A stretch of 64,000 nucleotides of DNA from NCBI RefSeq assembly GCF_001591365.1, contig NZ_BCUT01000002.1:62001-126000 (forward strand), given 5' to 3'. Positions 25,376 to 33,430 of this stretch are shown in pieces. A program made the position numbers and the translations under genes. The first letter of the stretch is position 1; each line of letters starts with the position of its first letter. The stretch is from Variovorax paradoxus NBRC 15149. Lineage in GTDB: Bacteria > Pseudomonadota > Gammaproteobacteria > Burkholderiales > Burkholderiaceae_C. The notes beneath the pieces were generated by a model. That model did not search any database. It was not told where the DNA came from and saw nothing but the letters and a program-made list of their open reading frames with translations.

Positions 25376-27532
25376 ATGTCCTCGAAATCCAATTCCTTTT
25401 CCGTGGCACCCGATCCGCGCGTCCGCGTGGCCGTCGACGTCGGCGGCACCTTCACCGACGTGGTGCTGCTGCGCGGCGCCGAGAAGCACACACTGAAGGT
25501 GCTCACCACGCCGGCCGCCCCCGAGCAGGCCGTGCTTGGCGGGGTGCAAGAGGTGCTGCAGCAGGCGGGCATCGGCTGGGCCGATGTCGACCTGCTGATC
25601 CTCGGCACCACGCTGGCCACCAACGCGCTGATCGAGCGCAAGGGCGCGTCCACGGCGCTGCTCACCACGCACGGCTTTCGCGACCTGGTGGAGATCGGTC
25701 TCGAAGACCGCTTCGCGCAGTACGACGTGTTCCTCGACAAGCCTGCACCGCTGGTGCCGCGCCACTGGCGCCACGGGGTGGTCGAGCGCGTGGATGCGGC
25801 CGGCCGCGTGATCACGCCACTGGACGAAGCGCAGGTGGCCGTGCTCGCGAAGCAACTGCTGGCCGACGGCATCGAGAGCGTGGCCGTGTGCTTCCTGCAC
25901 GGCTATGCCAATCCCGCGCACGAGCGCCGCGTGCGCGAGCTGTTGGGCCAGCACGCGCCCGGCCTGTGGGTGTCGCTGGCGTCCGACGTGTGCCCCGAGA
26001 TCCGCGAGTACGAGCGCCTGTCGACCATCAGCGCCAACGCCTATGTGCAGCCGCAGGTGGCGGGCTATCTGCGCCGCCTGCAGGAAGGCGCGAGCGCACG
26101 CGGCCTGCGTGCCGAGCCCTTCCTCATGACATCGGGCGGCGCCATCACCACGCTGCAGGCCGGCATCGACGAGCCCGTGCGGCTGGTCGAGTCGGGCCCC
26201 GCGGGCGGTGCGGTGCTGGCGCGCCAGGTGGCCGAGCAGATCGGCGCCACGCGCGCACTCTCGTTCGACATGGGCGGCACCACCGCCAAGATCTGCTTCA
26301 TCGACGACTACCAGCCGCAGATCAGCCGCAGCTTCGAGTTCGGCCGGGTGCACCGGCACCTGAAGGGCTCGGGCCTGCCGATCCGCATTCCGGTGATCGA
26401 GATGGTGGAGATCGGCGCGGGCGGCGGCTCCATCGCCCGCGTCAACCACCTGGGTGTGGTGCAGGTCGGTCCCGACAGCGCAGGCTCCGCGCCCGGTCCG
26501 GCCGCCTACGGCCTGGGCGGCGAACAACCCACCGTGACCGACGCGCACGTCGCGCTCGGTACCATCGACCCGGCGCGCTTCGCGGTCGGCAAGGTGCGGC
26601 TCGACCCGCAGCGCGCACGCGACACGCTGCTGCAGGGCCTCACGGCGCAGACCGGCCTCGATGTGGAAACTGCTGCGCAGGCCGTGGTCGAGATCGTCAC
26701 CGAGAACATGGCCAATGCCGCGCGCGTGCATGCCTCCGAACTCGGCAAGGCGGCGGAAGAAAGCACGCTGATCGCCTTCGGCGGTGCGGCGCCGCTGCAT
26801 GCCGCCCTGCTGGCGCGCAAGCTGGGCATCGCACGGCTCGTGATTCCCAACTCGGCCGGCGTCGGCTCGGCGCTGGGTTTTCTGTGGGCGCCGGTGGCCT
26901 ACCAGACCGTGCGCAGCCTCGCGCAGCGGCTCGACCGCATCGACCATGCCGCGGTGGACAAGCTGTTGATCGAGCTCACGGCCACGGCCGACGACGTGGT
27001 GCTGCGCGCCGCGCCCGGGGCCGCGCTGGTGCGCCATCGCCAGGCCTTCATGCGCTACGCCGGCCAGGGCCACGAGATTCCGGTCGAGTTGCCCGAAGGC
27101 CCGTTCGATGCGACCGCGAGCAAGGCTTTGCATCGACGCTTCGAGGAACGCTATGCCGCGCTCTACGGCCGCAGCCTGCCGCACATCGCGGCCGAGGCGG
27201 TGAGCTGGTCCGTCGCGGTGGAGGCCGGGGGCCGCGCGGCGCCGGAGCCTGACGAGGTGGCGGCCGACACGGGCCGCGCCGCACCTTCGGGCACGCGCCG
27301 CCTGTACGACGCCGACGCCGGCCGGTGGGCCGAGGTGCCGGTCTATGAACGCACCGCGCTCGGCGTGGGCGAGTGGATCGAAGGCCCGGCGCTGATCGTC
27401 GAAGACGAGACGACCACGCACGTCATCGCCGGCTTCGAGGCGCGTATCAGCAAGCTGGGCGCGCTGGTGCTCAACGACACGACCGCCGTCCAGCTCGACC
27501 ACGCCGAGGCCGCCGAAGCGGTCCCTGCATGA
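25376..27532 (+). CDS. hyuA: Hydantoinase/5-oxoprolinase subunit A
   Basis: A 718-residue ATP-dependent ring-opening subunit. The ASKHA ATP-binding core shows VDVGGTFTDVVL near residue 20, LGTTLATNALIERKG, MTSGGAITTLQAG, VESGPAGGAVLA, FDMGGTTAKICF and IGAGGGSIARV. The C-terminal third matches the second hydantoinase_A domain (FMRYAGQGHEIPVELP). The HyuA/HyuB family hydrolyses hydantoins, 5-oxoproline, carbamoylated amines and, in acetophenone or acetone carboxylases, related substrates. The start at 25376 is chosen at the MSSKSNSF leader just before the conserved domain; the frame is open further upstream. The stop overlaps hyuB by four bases. Confidence 0.93.
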   Translation: MSSKSNSFSVAPDPRVRVAVDVGGTFTDVVLLRGAEKHTLKVLTTPAAPEQAVLGGVQEVLQQAGIGWADVDLLILGTTLATNALIERKGASTALLTTHGFRDLVEIGLEDRFAQYDVFLDKPAPLVPRHWRHGVVERVDAAGRVITPLDEAQVAVLAKQLLADGIESVAVCFLHGYANPAHERRVRELLGQHAPGLWVSLASDVCPEIREYERLSTISANAYVQPQVAGYLRRLQEGASARGLRAEPFLMTSGGAITTLQAGIDEPVRLVESGPAGGAVLARQVAEQIGATRALSFDMGGTTAKICFIDDYQPQISRSFEFGRVHRHLKGSGLPIRIPVIEMVEIGAGGGSIARVNHLGVVQVGPDSAGSAPGPAAYGLGGEQPTVTDAHVALGTIDPARFAVGKVRLDPQRARDTLLQGLTAQTGLDVETAAQAVVEIVTENMANAARVHASELGKAAEESTLIAFGGAAPLHAALLARKLGIARLVIPNSAGVGSALGFLWAPVAYQTVRSLAQRLDRIDHAAVDKLLIELTATADDVVLRAAPGAALVRHRQAFMRYAGQGHEIPVELPEGPFDATASKALHRRFEERYAALYGRSLPHIAAEAVSWSVAVEAGGRAAPEPDEVAADTGRAAPSGTRRLYDADAGRWAEVPVYERTALGVGEWIEGPALIVEDETTTHVIAGFEARISKLGALVLNDTTAVQLDHAEAAEAVPA

Positions 27533-29214
27533 GCGCTACAGGCCGTCAGGCGCTGCGCCAGCAACTGGTGTGGAGCCGGCTGCTCGCGGTGGTCGAGGAA
27601 CAGGCGCAGGCGCTCATCCGCACCGCCTTCGGTACACCGACGCGCGAGGCCGGCGACCTCTCGGCCGGCGTGTTCCTGCCCGACGGCCGGATGGTCGCGC
27701 AGGCCGTGACCGGCACGCCGGGCCACGTCAACTCGATGGCCGATTCGGTGCTGCATTTCTTGCGCGCCTTTCCGGCCGACACCATGCGCGACGGCGACGT
27801 GTTCGTCACCAACGATCCATGGAAAGGCACGGGCCACCTGTTCGACGTGGTCATGGTCACGCCGGTGTTCCACGGCGGCAAGCTCGTGGCGCTGTTCGCG
27901 TCCACTGTGCACGTGGTGGACATCGGCGGCGTCAACGCCGGGCCCGATGCGCTGGAAATCTTCCACGAAGGCCTGTTCCTGCCGCCGCTGCGCTTCGTGA
28001 GCGAAGGCGTCTTCGAGGAGGCCGTGCTGGACATCGTGCGTGCCAACGTGCGCGAGCCCGGCCAGGTCGAGGGCGACTTCCACGCACTGGTGGCCTGCAA
28101 TGCCGTCGGCGCCGCCAGACTCCAGCGCCTGCTGCGCGAGTTCGGCCTGGCCGACCTCGAGGCGCAAGGCGACTACATCATCGAACGCTCTCGGCTCGCG
28201 ATGCGCGAGGCACTGCGCGAATGGCCCAAGGGCACCTGGCGCAACCAGATGACGGTCGACGGCTACGACACGCCGGTCGAACTGCATGCGGCCGTCACCA
28301 TCTCGGACGGCGGCATCCTGGTCGATTTCGAGGGCACCTCGCGCGCCATCGCGCGCGGCATCAACGTGCCCAAGGCCTACACCGACGCCTACACCTCCTT
28401 CGGCATCCGCTGCCTGGTGGGTGCCGACGTACCCAACAACGCGGGCTCGCTGGCACCGATCCGCGTGGTGGCACCCGAAGGCTCCATCGTCCACGCGCTG
28501 CCGCCTGCCGCGGTGGCAGCCCGCGCGGCCATCGGCCAGATGCTGCCCGACCTCGTGTTCGGGGCGCTGCGCCAGGCACGGCCGGACCGCGTGCCGGCCG
28601 AGGGCGCCTCGTCGCTGTGGAACATCCGGCTGTCCGGCGGTCAGCCGATCGAGGGCGGGCCCAACGAGGCGCTGCGGCGCGCGCGGCGCTTCAACATCGT
28701 GAGCTTCAGCACCGGTGGCACCGGCGCGCGGCCGGGCAAGGACGGGCTCTCGGCCACCGCCTATCCGAGCGGCGTGCGCAACGTGTCGCTCGAGATCCTG
28801 GAGACCCAGGCGCCGCTGCTGTTCCGCCGCAAGGAATACCGGCCCGGCTCGGGTGGCGCCGGCGCTTCGCGCGGCGGACTTGGCCAGGTCATCGAGATCG
28901 AGAACGCCGACGGCGACCCGATGGTGCTCTCGGCCACCTGGGACCGCGTGCGCTTTCCGGCGCGCGGCGCGCTCGGTGGCGGCGACGGTGCGCCGGGTGC
29001 CGCGCGGCTCAAGCATTCGGGCACCGCGCTGCGCGGCAAGGGCCGCCAGGTCATTCCCGCCGGTGAGGTGCTCGTGGTCGAGACGCCCGGTGGCGCGGGC
29101 CTGGGCGACCCGGCAAGGCGCGACCCCGCGCTGGCTGCGCGCGACCTGAAGGCCGGGCTCGTCGGAGCCGCCGCCCCCGCGCCTCTTGTCGAATCCACAG
29201 GGACCGCCGCATGA
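27529..29214 (+). CDS. hyuB: Hydantoinase/5-oxoprolinase subunit B, first copy
   Basis: A 561-residue B subunit. Conserved stretches are LLAVVEEQAQALIRTAF, SAGVFLPDGRMVAQAVTGTPGHVNSM, VFVTNDPWKGTGHLFDVVMV, NVPKAYTDAYTSFGIRCLVG, RVPAEGASSLWN and RPGSGGAGASRGGLGQVIE. Together with HyuA it hydrolyses a cyclic amide bond with ATP. The start is fixed by the ATGA overlap with hyuA, and its own stop overlaps the second hyuB copy in the same way. The two B genes share long near-identical blocks, so they arose by duplication. Confidence 0.93.
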   Translation: MSATGRQALRQQLVWSRLLAVVEEQAQALIRTAFGTPTREAGDLSAGVFLPDGRMVAQAVTGTPGHVNSMADSVLHFLRAFPADTMRDGDVFVTNDPWKGTGHLFDVVMVTPVFHGGKLVALFASTVHVVDIGGVNAGPDALEIFHEGLFLPPLRFVSEGVFEEAVLDIVRANVREPGQVEGDFHALVACNAVGAARLQRLLREFGLADLEAQGDYIIERSRLAMREALREWPKGTWRNQMTVDGYDTPVELHAAVTISDGGILVDFEGTSRAIARGINVPKAYTDAYTSFGIRCLVGADVPNNAGSLAPIRVVAPEGSIVHALPPAAVAARAAIGQMLPDLVFGALRQARPDRVPAEGASSLWNIRLSGGQPIEGGPNEALRRARRFNIVSFSTGGTGARPGKDGLSATAYPSGVRNVSLEILETQAPLLFRRKEYRPGSGGAGASRGGLGQVIEIENADGDPMVLSATWDRVRFPARGALGGGDGAPGAARLKHSGTALRGKGRQVIPAGEVLVVETPGGAGLGDPARRDPALAARDLKAGLVGAAAPAPLVESTGTAA

Positions 29215-30932
29215 GCAACACGCCCAAGGCGCTGGCCAGCCGCCAGCTCATCCGCAACCAGCTCGCCTGGAACCGCCTTCTCTCCGTGGTCGAGGAACAG
29301 GCCCAGGTGCTGATCCACACCGCCTTCGGCACCTCCACGCGCGAGGCCGGCGACCTCTCGGCCGGCGTGTTTCTGCCCGACGGCCGCATGATCGCGCAGG
29401 CCGTAACCGGCACGCCCGGCCACGTCAACTCGATGGCCGAGTCGGTCAAGCACTTCCTGCAGCGCTTTCCCATCGAGACGATGGAAGACGGCGACGTGTT
29501 CCTCACCAACGATCCGTGGAAGGGCACCGGCCACCTGTTCGACATGACGATGGTCACGCCTGTCTTCCATGGCGAAGGCGATGCACGGCGCGCGGTGGCG
29601 CTGTTTGCCTCCACGCTGCACGTGGTCGACATCGGCGGCATCGGTTCCAGCCCCGACGGCCTGGAGATCTACCACGAAGGCCTGTTCCTGCCGATCCTGC
29701 GCTTCGTGCGCAAAGGCACCGTCGATCCGGCCGTGCGCGCGATCATCCGCGCCAACGTGCGCGACCCGGAGCAGGTCGAGGGCGACCTGTACGCGCTGGT
29801 CGCCTGCAACGAGGTGGGCGGCCGGCGCCTGCGCACGCTGCTGCGCGAGTTCGGGTTCGACGATCTCCAGGCGCTGGGCGAATTCGTCATCGCACGCTCG
29901 GCCCAGGCCATGCGCGAGGCGCTGCGCGACTGGCCGCGCGGCACCTGGCACAACACGCTGGTGGCGGACGGCTACGACGCGCCCATCACGCTGCAGGTGT
30001 CGGTCACCATCGCCGACGACGGCATCGTGGTCGACTTCGGCGGCACCTCGGGCACGGTGGCGCGCGGCATCAACGTGCCCAAGGCCTACACCGACGCCTA
30101 CACCTCCTTCGGCATCCGCTGCCTGGTGGGTGCCGACGTGCCCAACAACGCCGGCTCGCTGGCACCGATCCGCGTCGAGGCGCCGGCCGGCTGCATCCTG
30201 AATGCGCTGCATCCGGCCGCGGTGACCGCGCGCCATGTGGTCGGCCAGCTGCTGCCCGATGTGGTGTTCGGCGCGCTGCGCCAGGCGAGGCCGGACCGCG
30301 TGCCGGCCGAGGGGGCCTCCTCGCTGTGGAACCTGCAACTCGTCGGCGGCGAGGTGCTGGCCGGCACCTCCGCGGCCAACGCCGAGGCGGTCCGGCGCGG
30401 CCCGCGCTTCAACGCGATCAGCTTCTCCACCGGCGGCACCGGCGCGCGCCCGGGCAAGGACGGACTGTCGGTGACGGCCTACCCGAGCGGCGTGCGCAAC
30501 GTGTCGCTCGAGATTCTCGAAACCCAGGCGCCGATCGTCTTCGAGCGCAAGGAATTCCGCACCGACTCCGGCGGCGCCGGAACCATGCGCGGCGGGCTGG
30601 GCCAGGTCATCGAGGTGCGGCATGCGCGCGTAGACGCGGCCATGCTGATCGCCGCCGCGTTCGACCGGGTCGACCATCCTGCGCGCGGTGCGCTTGGCGG
30701 GTTCGACGGCGCACCGGGCCGGCTGCGGCTGGCTTCGGGCGCCGGGCTGCGCGCCAAGGGGCGGCAGCTGATTCCTGCGGGCGACCGGCTCATCGTCGAG
30801 ACGCCCGGCGGCGGCGGCCTGGGCCCACCGTCCAGGCGGGACCCGGCGGCGGTGGCGCGCGACCTGCGCGAAGGCCTGGTCTCGGCCGAAGCGAACGGGG
30901 CCGCCGAAAGTGCCGAGCCGGCCGATGCCTGA
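29211..30932 (+). CDS. hyuB: Hydantoinase/5-oxoprolinase subunit B, second copy
   Basis: A 573-residue paralogue of the preceding protein. It keeps the same motif order (LSVVEEQAQVLIHTAF, SAGVFLPDGRMIAQAVTGTPGHVNSM, VFLTNDPWKGTGHLFDMTMV, NVPKAYTDAYTSFGIRC, RVPAEGASSLWN) but differs in many surface and substrate-region positions. One example is the 5-residue GEGDA insertion after VFH and LNLQLVGGEVLAGTSA instead of NIRLSGGQPIEGG. It could replace the first copy in an alternative AB complex, or the two could form an A-B-B' complex. The start is set by the ATGA overlap. Confidence 0.92.
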   Translation: MSNTPKALASRQLIRNQLAWNRLLSVVEEQAQVLIHTAFGTSTREAGDLSAGVFLPDGRMIAQAVTGTPGHVNSMAESVKHFLQRFPIETMEDGDVFLTNDPWKGTGHLFDMTMVTPVFHGEGDARRAVALFASTLHVVDIGGIGSSPDGLEIYHEGLFLPILRFVRKGTVDPAVRAIIRANVRDPEQVEGDLYALVACNEVGGRRLRTLLREFGFDDLQALGEFVIARSAQAMREALRDWPRGTWHNTLVADGYDAPITLQVSVTIADDGIVVDFGGTSGTVARGINVPKAYTDAYTSFGIRCLVGADVPNNAGSLAPIRVEAPAGCILNALHPAAVTARHVVGQLLPDVVFGALRQARPDRVPAEGASSLWNLQLVGGEVLAGTSAANAEAVRRGPRFNAISFSTGGTGARPGKDGLSVTAYPSGVRNVSLEILETQAPIVFERKEFRTDSGGAGTMRGGLGQVIEVRHARVDAAMLIAAAFDRVDHPARGALGGFDGAPGRLRLASGAGLRAKGRQLIPAGDRLIVETPGGGGLGPPSRRDPAAVARDLREGLVSAEANGAAESAEPADA

Positions 30933-30972
30933 CCTTCTTCTTTTTCTTTCACGTCGCCAGTCTCTCCCCACC

Positions 30973-32574
30973 ATGCATCTCCTGATCCAGACGCTGCGGC
31001 TTCGCAGCGCCGTCGCCGCCACCCTGCTTGCAGCACACCTTGCCGCTCATGCGGCTCCGCCCGCGCATAGCGGCACGCTCACCCTGCTCCTGACCAGCGA
31101 GCCCACGGCGCTCGTCACCATCGGCAACGTCGCCACGCCCATCCTGAGCGTGAGCGCCAAGGTCACCGAAGGCCTGCTCAAGTACGACCACGACGTCAAC
31201 CCGCAGCCGCAGCTGGCCACCAAGTGGGCGATCAGCCCCGATGGCCTGACCTACACCTTCACCCTGCGCCAGGGCGTGAAGTGGCACGACGGCAAGGACT
31301 TCACCTCGGCCGACGTGGCGTATTCCATCGAACTGCTCAAGAAGATCCACCCGCGCGGGCGCAACACCTTCGCCAATCTCACAGCCGTCGACACCCCCGA
31401 CAAATACACGGCCGTGCTGCGCCTGTCGAAGCCCGCGCCCTACCTGATCCGCGCGCTGGTGGCCACCGAGACGCCGATCGTGCCCAAACACGCCTACGAA
31501 GGCACCGACCCCGCCAGCAATCCGAACAACAACGCCCCGGTCGGCACCGGCCCGTTCAGGTTCAAGGAGTGGGTGCGTGGCAGCCACATCGTGTACGAAC
31601 GCAATCCCGAGTACTGGGACAAGCCCAAGCCTTTCGTCGACCAGCTGATCGTGCGCTTCGTGACCGACCCGGCCGCCGCCGCCGTGGCTTTCGAGACCGG
31701 CACTGTCGACCTGGGCTACCGCACACCGGTCCCGCTGGCCGACCTGGAGCGCCTGAAGAAAGTGCCGGCGCTGCGCTTCGAGACCAAGGGCAACAGCTAC
31801 TCGTCGAACGTGACGCGGCTGGAGTTCAACCTCGACAACGAGTACTTCAGGAACGAGAAGGTGCGCCAGGCCGTGGCCCGCGCGGTCGACCGCAGCGTAA
31901 TCGTGAAGGTGGTGAACTACGGCTACGGCCAGGTGAGCTACTCGCCGATCGCGCCGGGCCTGAAGGCCTTCCACGACCCCGCGCCCTCCCCCTACGCCTT
32001 CGACCTGAAGAAGGCGAACGCGCTGCTCGACGAGGCGGGCTTTCCGAAGAAGGCCGGCGGCGTGCGCTTCAGCGTGCCGCTGGACTTCAATCCCATCGGC
32101 TCCGACGGTCCGCGCCTGGCGGACTACCTGCGCTCCGCACTGGCCCGGATCGGCATCGCGGCGACAGTGCGCGCCCAGGACCCGAGCGCCTTCATCAAGC
32201 GCATCTACACCGACCGCGATTTCGCCCTCACGACGAACGGCGCGAGCAACCTGTTCGACCCGACCGTCGGCGTGCAGCGCCTGTACTGGTCGAAGAACTT
32301 CATCAAGGGCGTGCCCTTCTCCAACGGCACCCATTACCAGAGCCCGGCGGTGGACAAGCTGCTCGAAGACGCCGCCATCGAGAACGACCCGTCCAGGCGC
32401 CTGAAGCTCTTCAAGGATTTCCAGGACACCGTGGCGCGCGACGTGCCCGACCTGAACCTCTACCAGCCGGTGTTCATCACCATCGCCAACCAGCGCGTGC
32501 ACGACCACTCGCTGACGGCCGATGGGGTCGAGTCGAACCTGGCGGATGTCTGGGTGGACGCGGCGAAGAAATAG
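30973..32574 (+). CDS. ABC transporter binding protein, peptide (OppA/SBP_bac_5) family, copy 4
   Basis: A 533-residue periplasmic protein with a Sec signal peptide (LRSAVAATLLAAHLAAHA). Family motifs: GTLTLLLTSEPTALVTIG, AKVTEGLLKYDHDVNPQPQL, LRQGVKWHDGKDFTSADV, VGTGPFRFKEWVRGSH. It follows the second hyuB by 40 bases and so is probably expressed with the hydantoinase genes, linking uptake to ring opening. The start at 30973 gives a compact signal peptide; the frame is open for 63 bases upstream. Confidence 0.93.
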   Translation: MHLLIQTLRLRSAVAATLLAAHLAAHAAPPAHSGTLTLLLTSEPTALVTIGNVATPILSVSAKVTEGLLKYDHDVNPQPQLATKWAISPDGLTYTFTLRQGVKWHDGKDFTSADVAYSIELLKKIHPRGRNTFANLTAVDTPDKYTAVLRLSKPAPYLIRALVATETPIVPKHAYEGTDPASNPNNNAPVGTGPFRFKEWVRGSHIVYERNPEYWDKPKPFVDQLIVRFVTDPAAAAVAFETGTVDLGYRTPVPLADLERLKKVPALRFETKGNSYSSNVTRLEFNLDNEYFRNEKVRQAVARAVDRSVIVKVVNYGYGQVSYSPIAPGLKAFHDPAPSPYAFDLKKANALLDEAGFPKKAGGVRFSVPLDFNPIGSDGPRLADYLRSALARIGIAATVRAQDPSAFIKRIYTDRDFALTTNGASNLFDPTVGVQRLYWSKNFIKGVPFSNGTHYQSPAVDKLLEDAAIENDPSRRLKLFKDFQDTVARDVPDLNLYQPVFITIANQRVHDHSLTADGVESNLADVWVDAAKK

Positions 32575-32596
32575 GCCCTGATCGCCCTTTCTTCGC
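32563..32596 (+). terminator. Possible terminator hairpin after the hydantoinase operon
   Basis: GCGAAGAAA and TTTCTTCGC form a perfect 9-base stem with a 16-base loop. The stop codon of the binding-protein gene lies just inside it. There is no T-run after the stem, so termination is uncertain; it could instead stabilise the mRNA end. Confidence 0.45.
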
Positions 32597-32676
32597 GCCC
32601 GCAAAGTTGGTCCCGGAACTGCTGGTCGCGCGTTGGCAGCGCTGGTTCGGAGTCGCCCGGGCGCAGCTGGTGTTTC

Positions 32677-32705
32677 TTGACTGCATTGGTCAATGTATAT
32701 ACAAT
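32677..32705 (+). promoter_or_regulatory. vapBC promoter with overlapping operator palindrome
   Basis: TTGACT (32677-32682) and TACAAT (32700-32705) are separated by 17 bases, a near-consensus sigma-70 promoter. The perfect palindrome TGTATATACA (32694-32703) overlaps the -10 element and is a likely site for VapB or VapBC autorepression. The region is markedly more AT-rich than its surroundings. Confidence 0.7.
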
Positions 32706-32738
32706 AATATCTACACTGCACCCTCTGGGAGTCCATTC

Positions 32739-33005
32739 ATGTCGCAATCCATCGCGAAGCTCTTTGCGACCGGCGGCAGCCAAGCCGTGCGCCTGCCTGC
32801 CGAATTTCGGTTCGACGACACCACCGAGGTCTACATCCGACGCGATGAGGCTACAGGCGACGTCATCCTGTCCACCCGCGCGCCAGCGGACTGGCACGCG
32901 TTCATGCAGTTGCGCAAGCAACTGGGCACCATTCCTGCCGACTTCATGCCCGCGCGCGAACAAGGCGAACAACAGCGCGATCCGTTCGAAGGCTGGAAGG
33001 AATGA
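32739..33005 (+). CDS. vapB: VapB-type antitoxin (AbrB/SpoVT domain)
   Basis: An 88-residue antitoxin. Residues 1-45 form the swapped-hairpin AbrB domain (AKLFATGGSQAVRLPAEFRF, with VYIRRDEATGDVIL); the acidic/aromatic C-terminal part is expected to wrap the toxin. The start at 32739 follows GGGAG eight bases earlier. Its stop overlaps vapC by four bases (ATGA), so the pair is translationally coupled. A strong AT-rich promoter with a palindrome lies 34-62 bases upstream. Confidence 0.9.
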   Translation: MSQSIAKLFATGGSQAVRLPAEFRFDDTTEVYIRRDEATGDVILSTRAPADWHAFMQLRKQLGTIPADFMPAREQGEQQRDPFEGWKE

Positions 33006-33418
33006 CGCTGTACATGCTCGACACCAATGCGGCAAGCGAGGCGATCCGTGGCAATCCGGCCTTCGACGCCCGCTTGCAAGCCATGGCTCCGGGCCAATGG
33101 TGCATTTCCGCAGTGACCTGCTCCGAACTTCGATTCGGCATTGCGAGACGTCCCGAAGCTGTGCGGCTGCACCGGATCGTGCAGGAGTTCCTGCGCATCT
33201 CGCCCATCCTGCCCTGGGACGCGCAAGCGGCAACGAAGCACGGCGATCTGCGCGCCCACTTGAAGGCGAGCGGCACGCCCATCGGCGATTTCGACGAAAT
33301 GATTGCGGCGCACGCATTGGCAGTCGGCGCCGTGGTCGTCACCGACAACACGCGACACTTCGCACGCGTGCCCGGCCTCGTGCTCGACAACTGGCTTCGC
33401 GCACCAACGGGTCACTGA
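33002..33418 (+). CDS. vapC: VapC-type PIN-domain RNase toxin
   Basis: A 138-residue PIN-domain endoribonuclease. The acidic Mg-binding residues are all present: D7 in LYMLDTNAASE, E42 in CSELRFG, D96/D98 in GDFDEMIAAHA and D115 in VVTDNTRHF. VapC toxins cleave initiator tRNA or rRNA when VapB is degraded. It ends 12 bases before the convergent ABC ATPase gene. The pair is probably a recent insertion between the hydantoinase operon and the Dpp-type transporter. Confidence 0.92.
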   Translation: MTLYMLDTNAASEAIRGNPAFDARLQAMAPGQWCISAVTCSELRFGIARRPEAVRLHRIVQEFLRISPILPWDAQAATKHGDLRAHLKASGTPIGDFDEMIAAHALAVGAVVVTDNTRHFARVPGLVLDNWLRAPTGH

Positions 33419-33430
33419 GCACCGGGGGCC

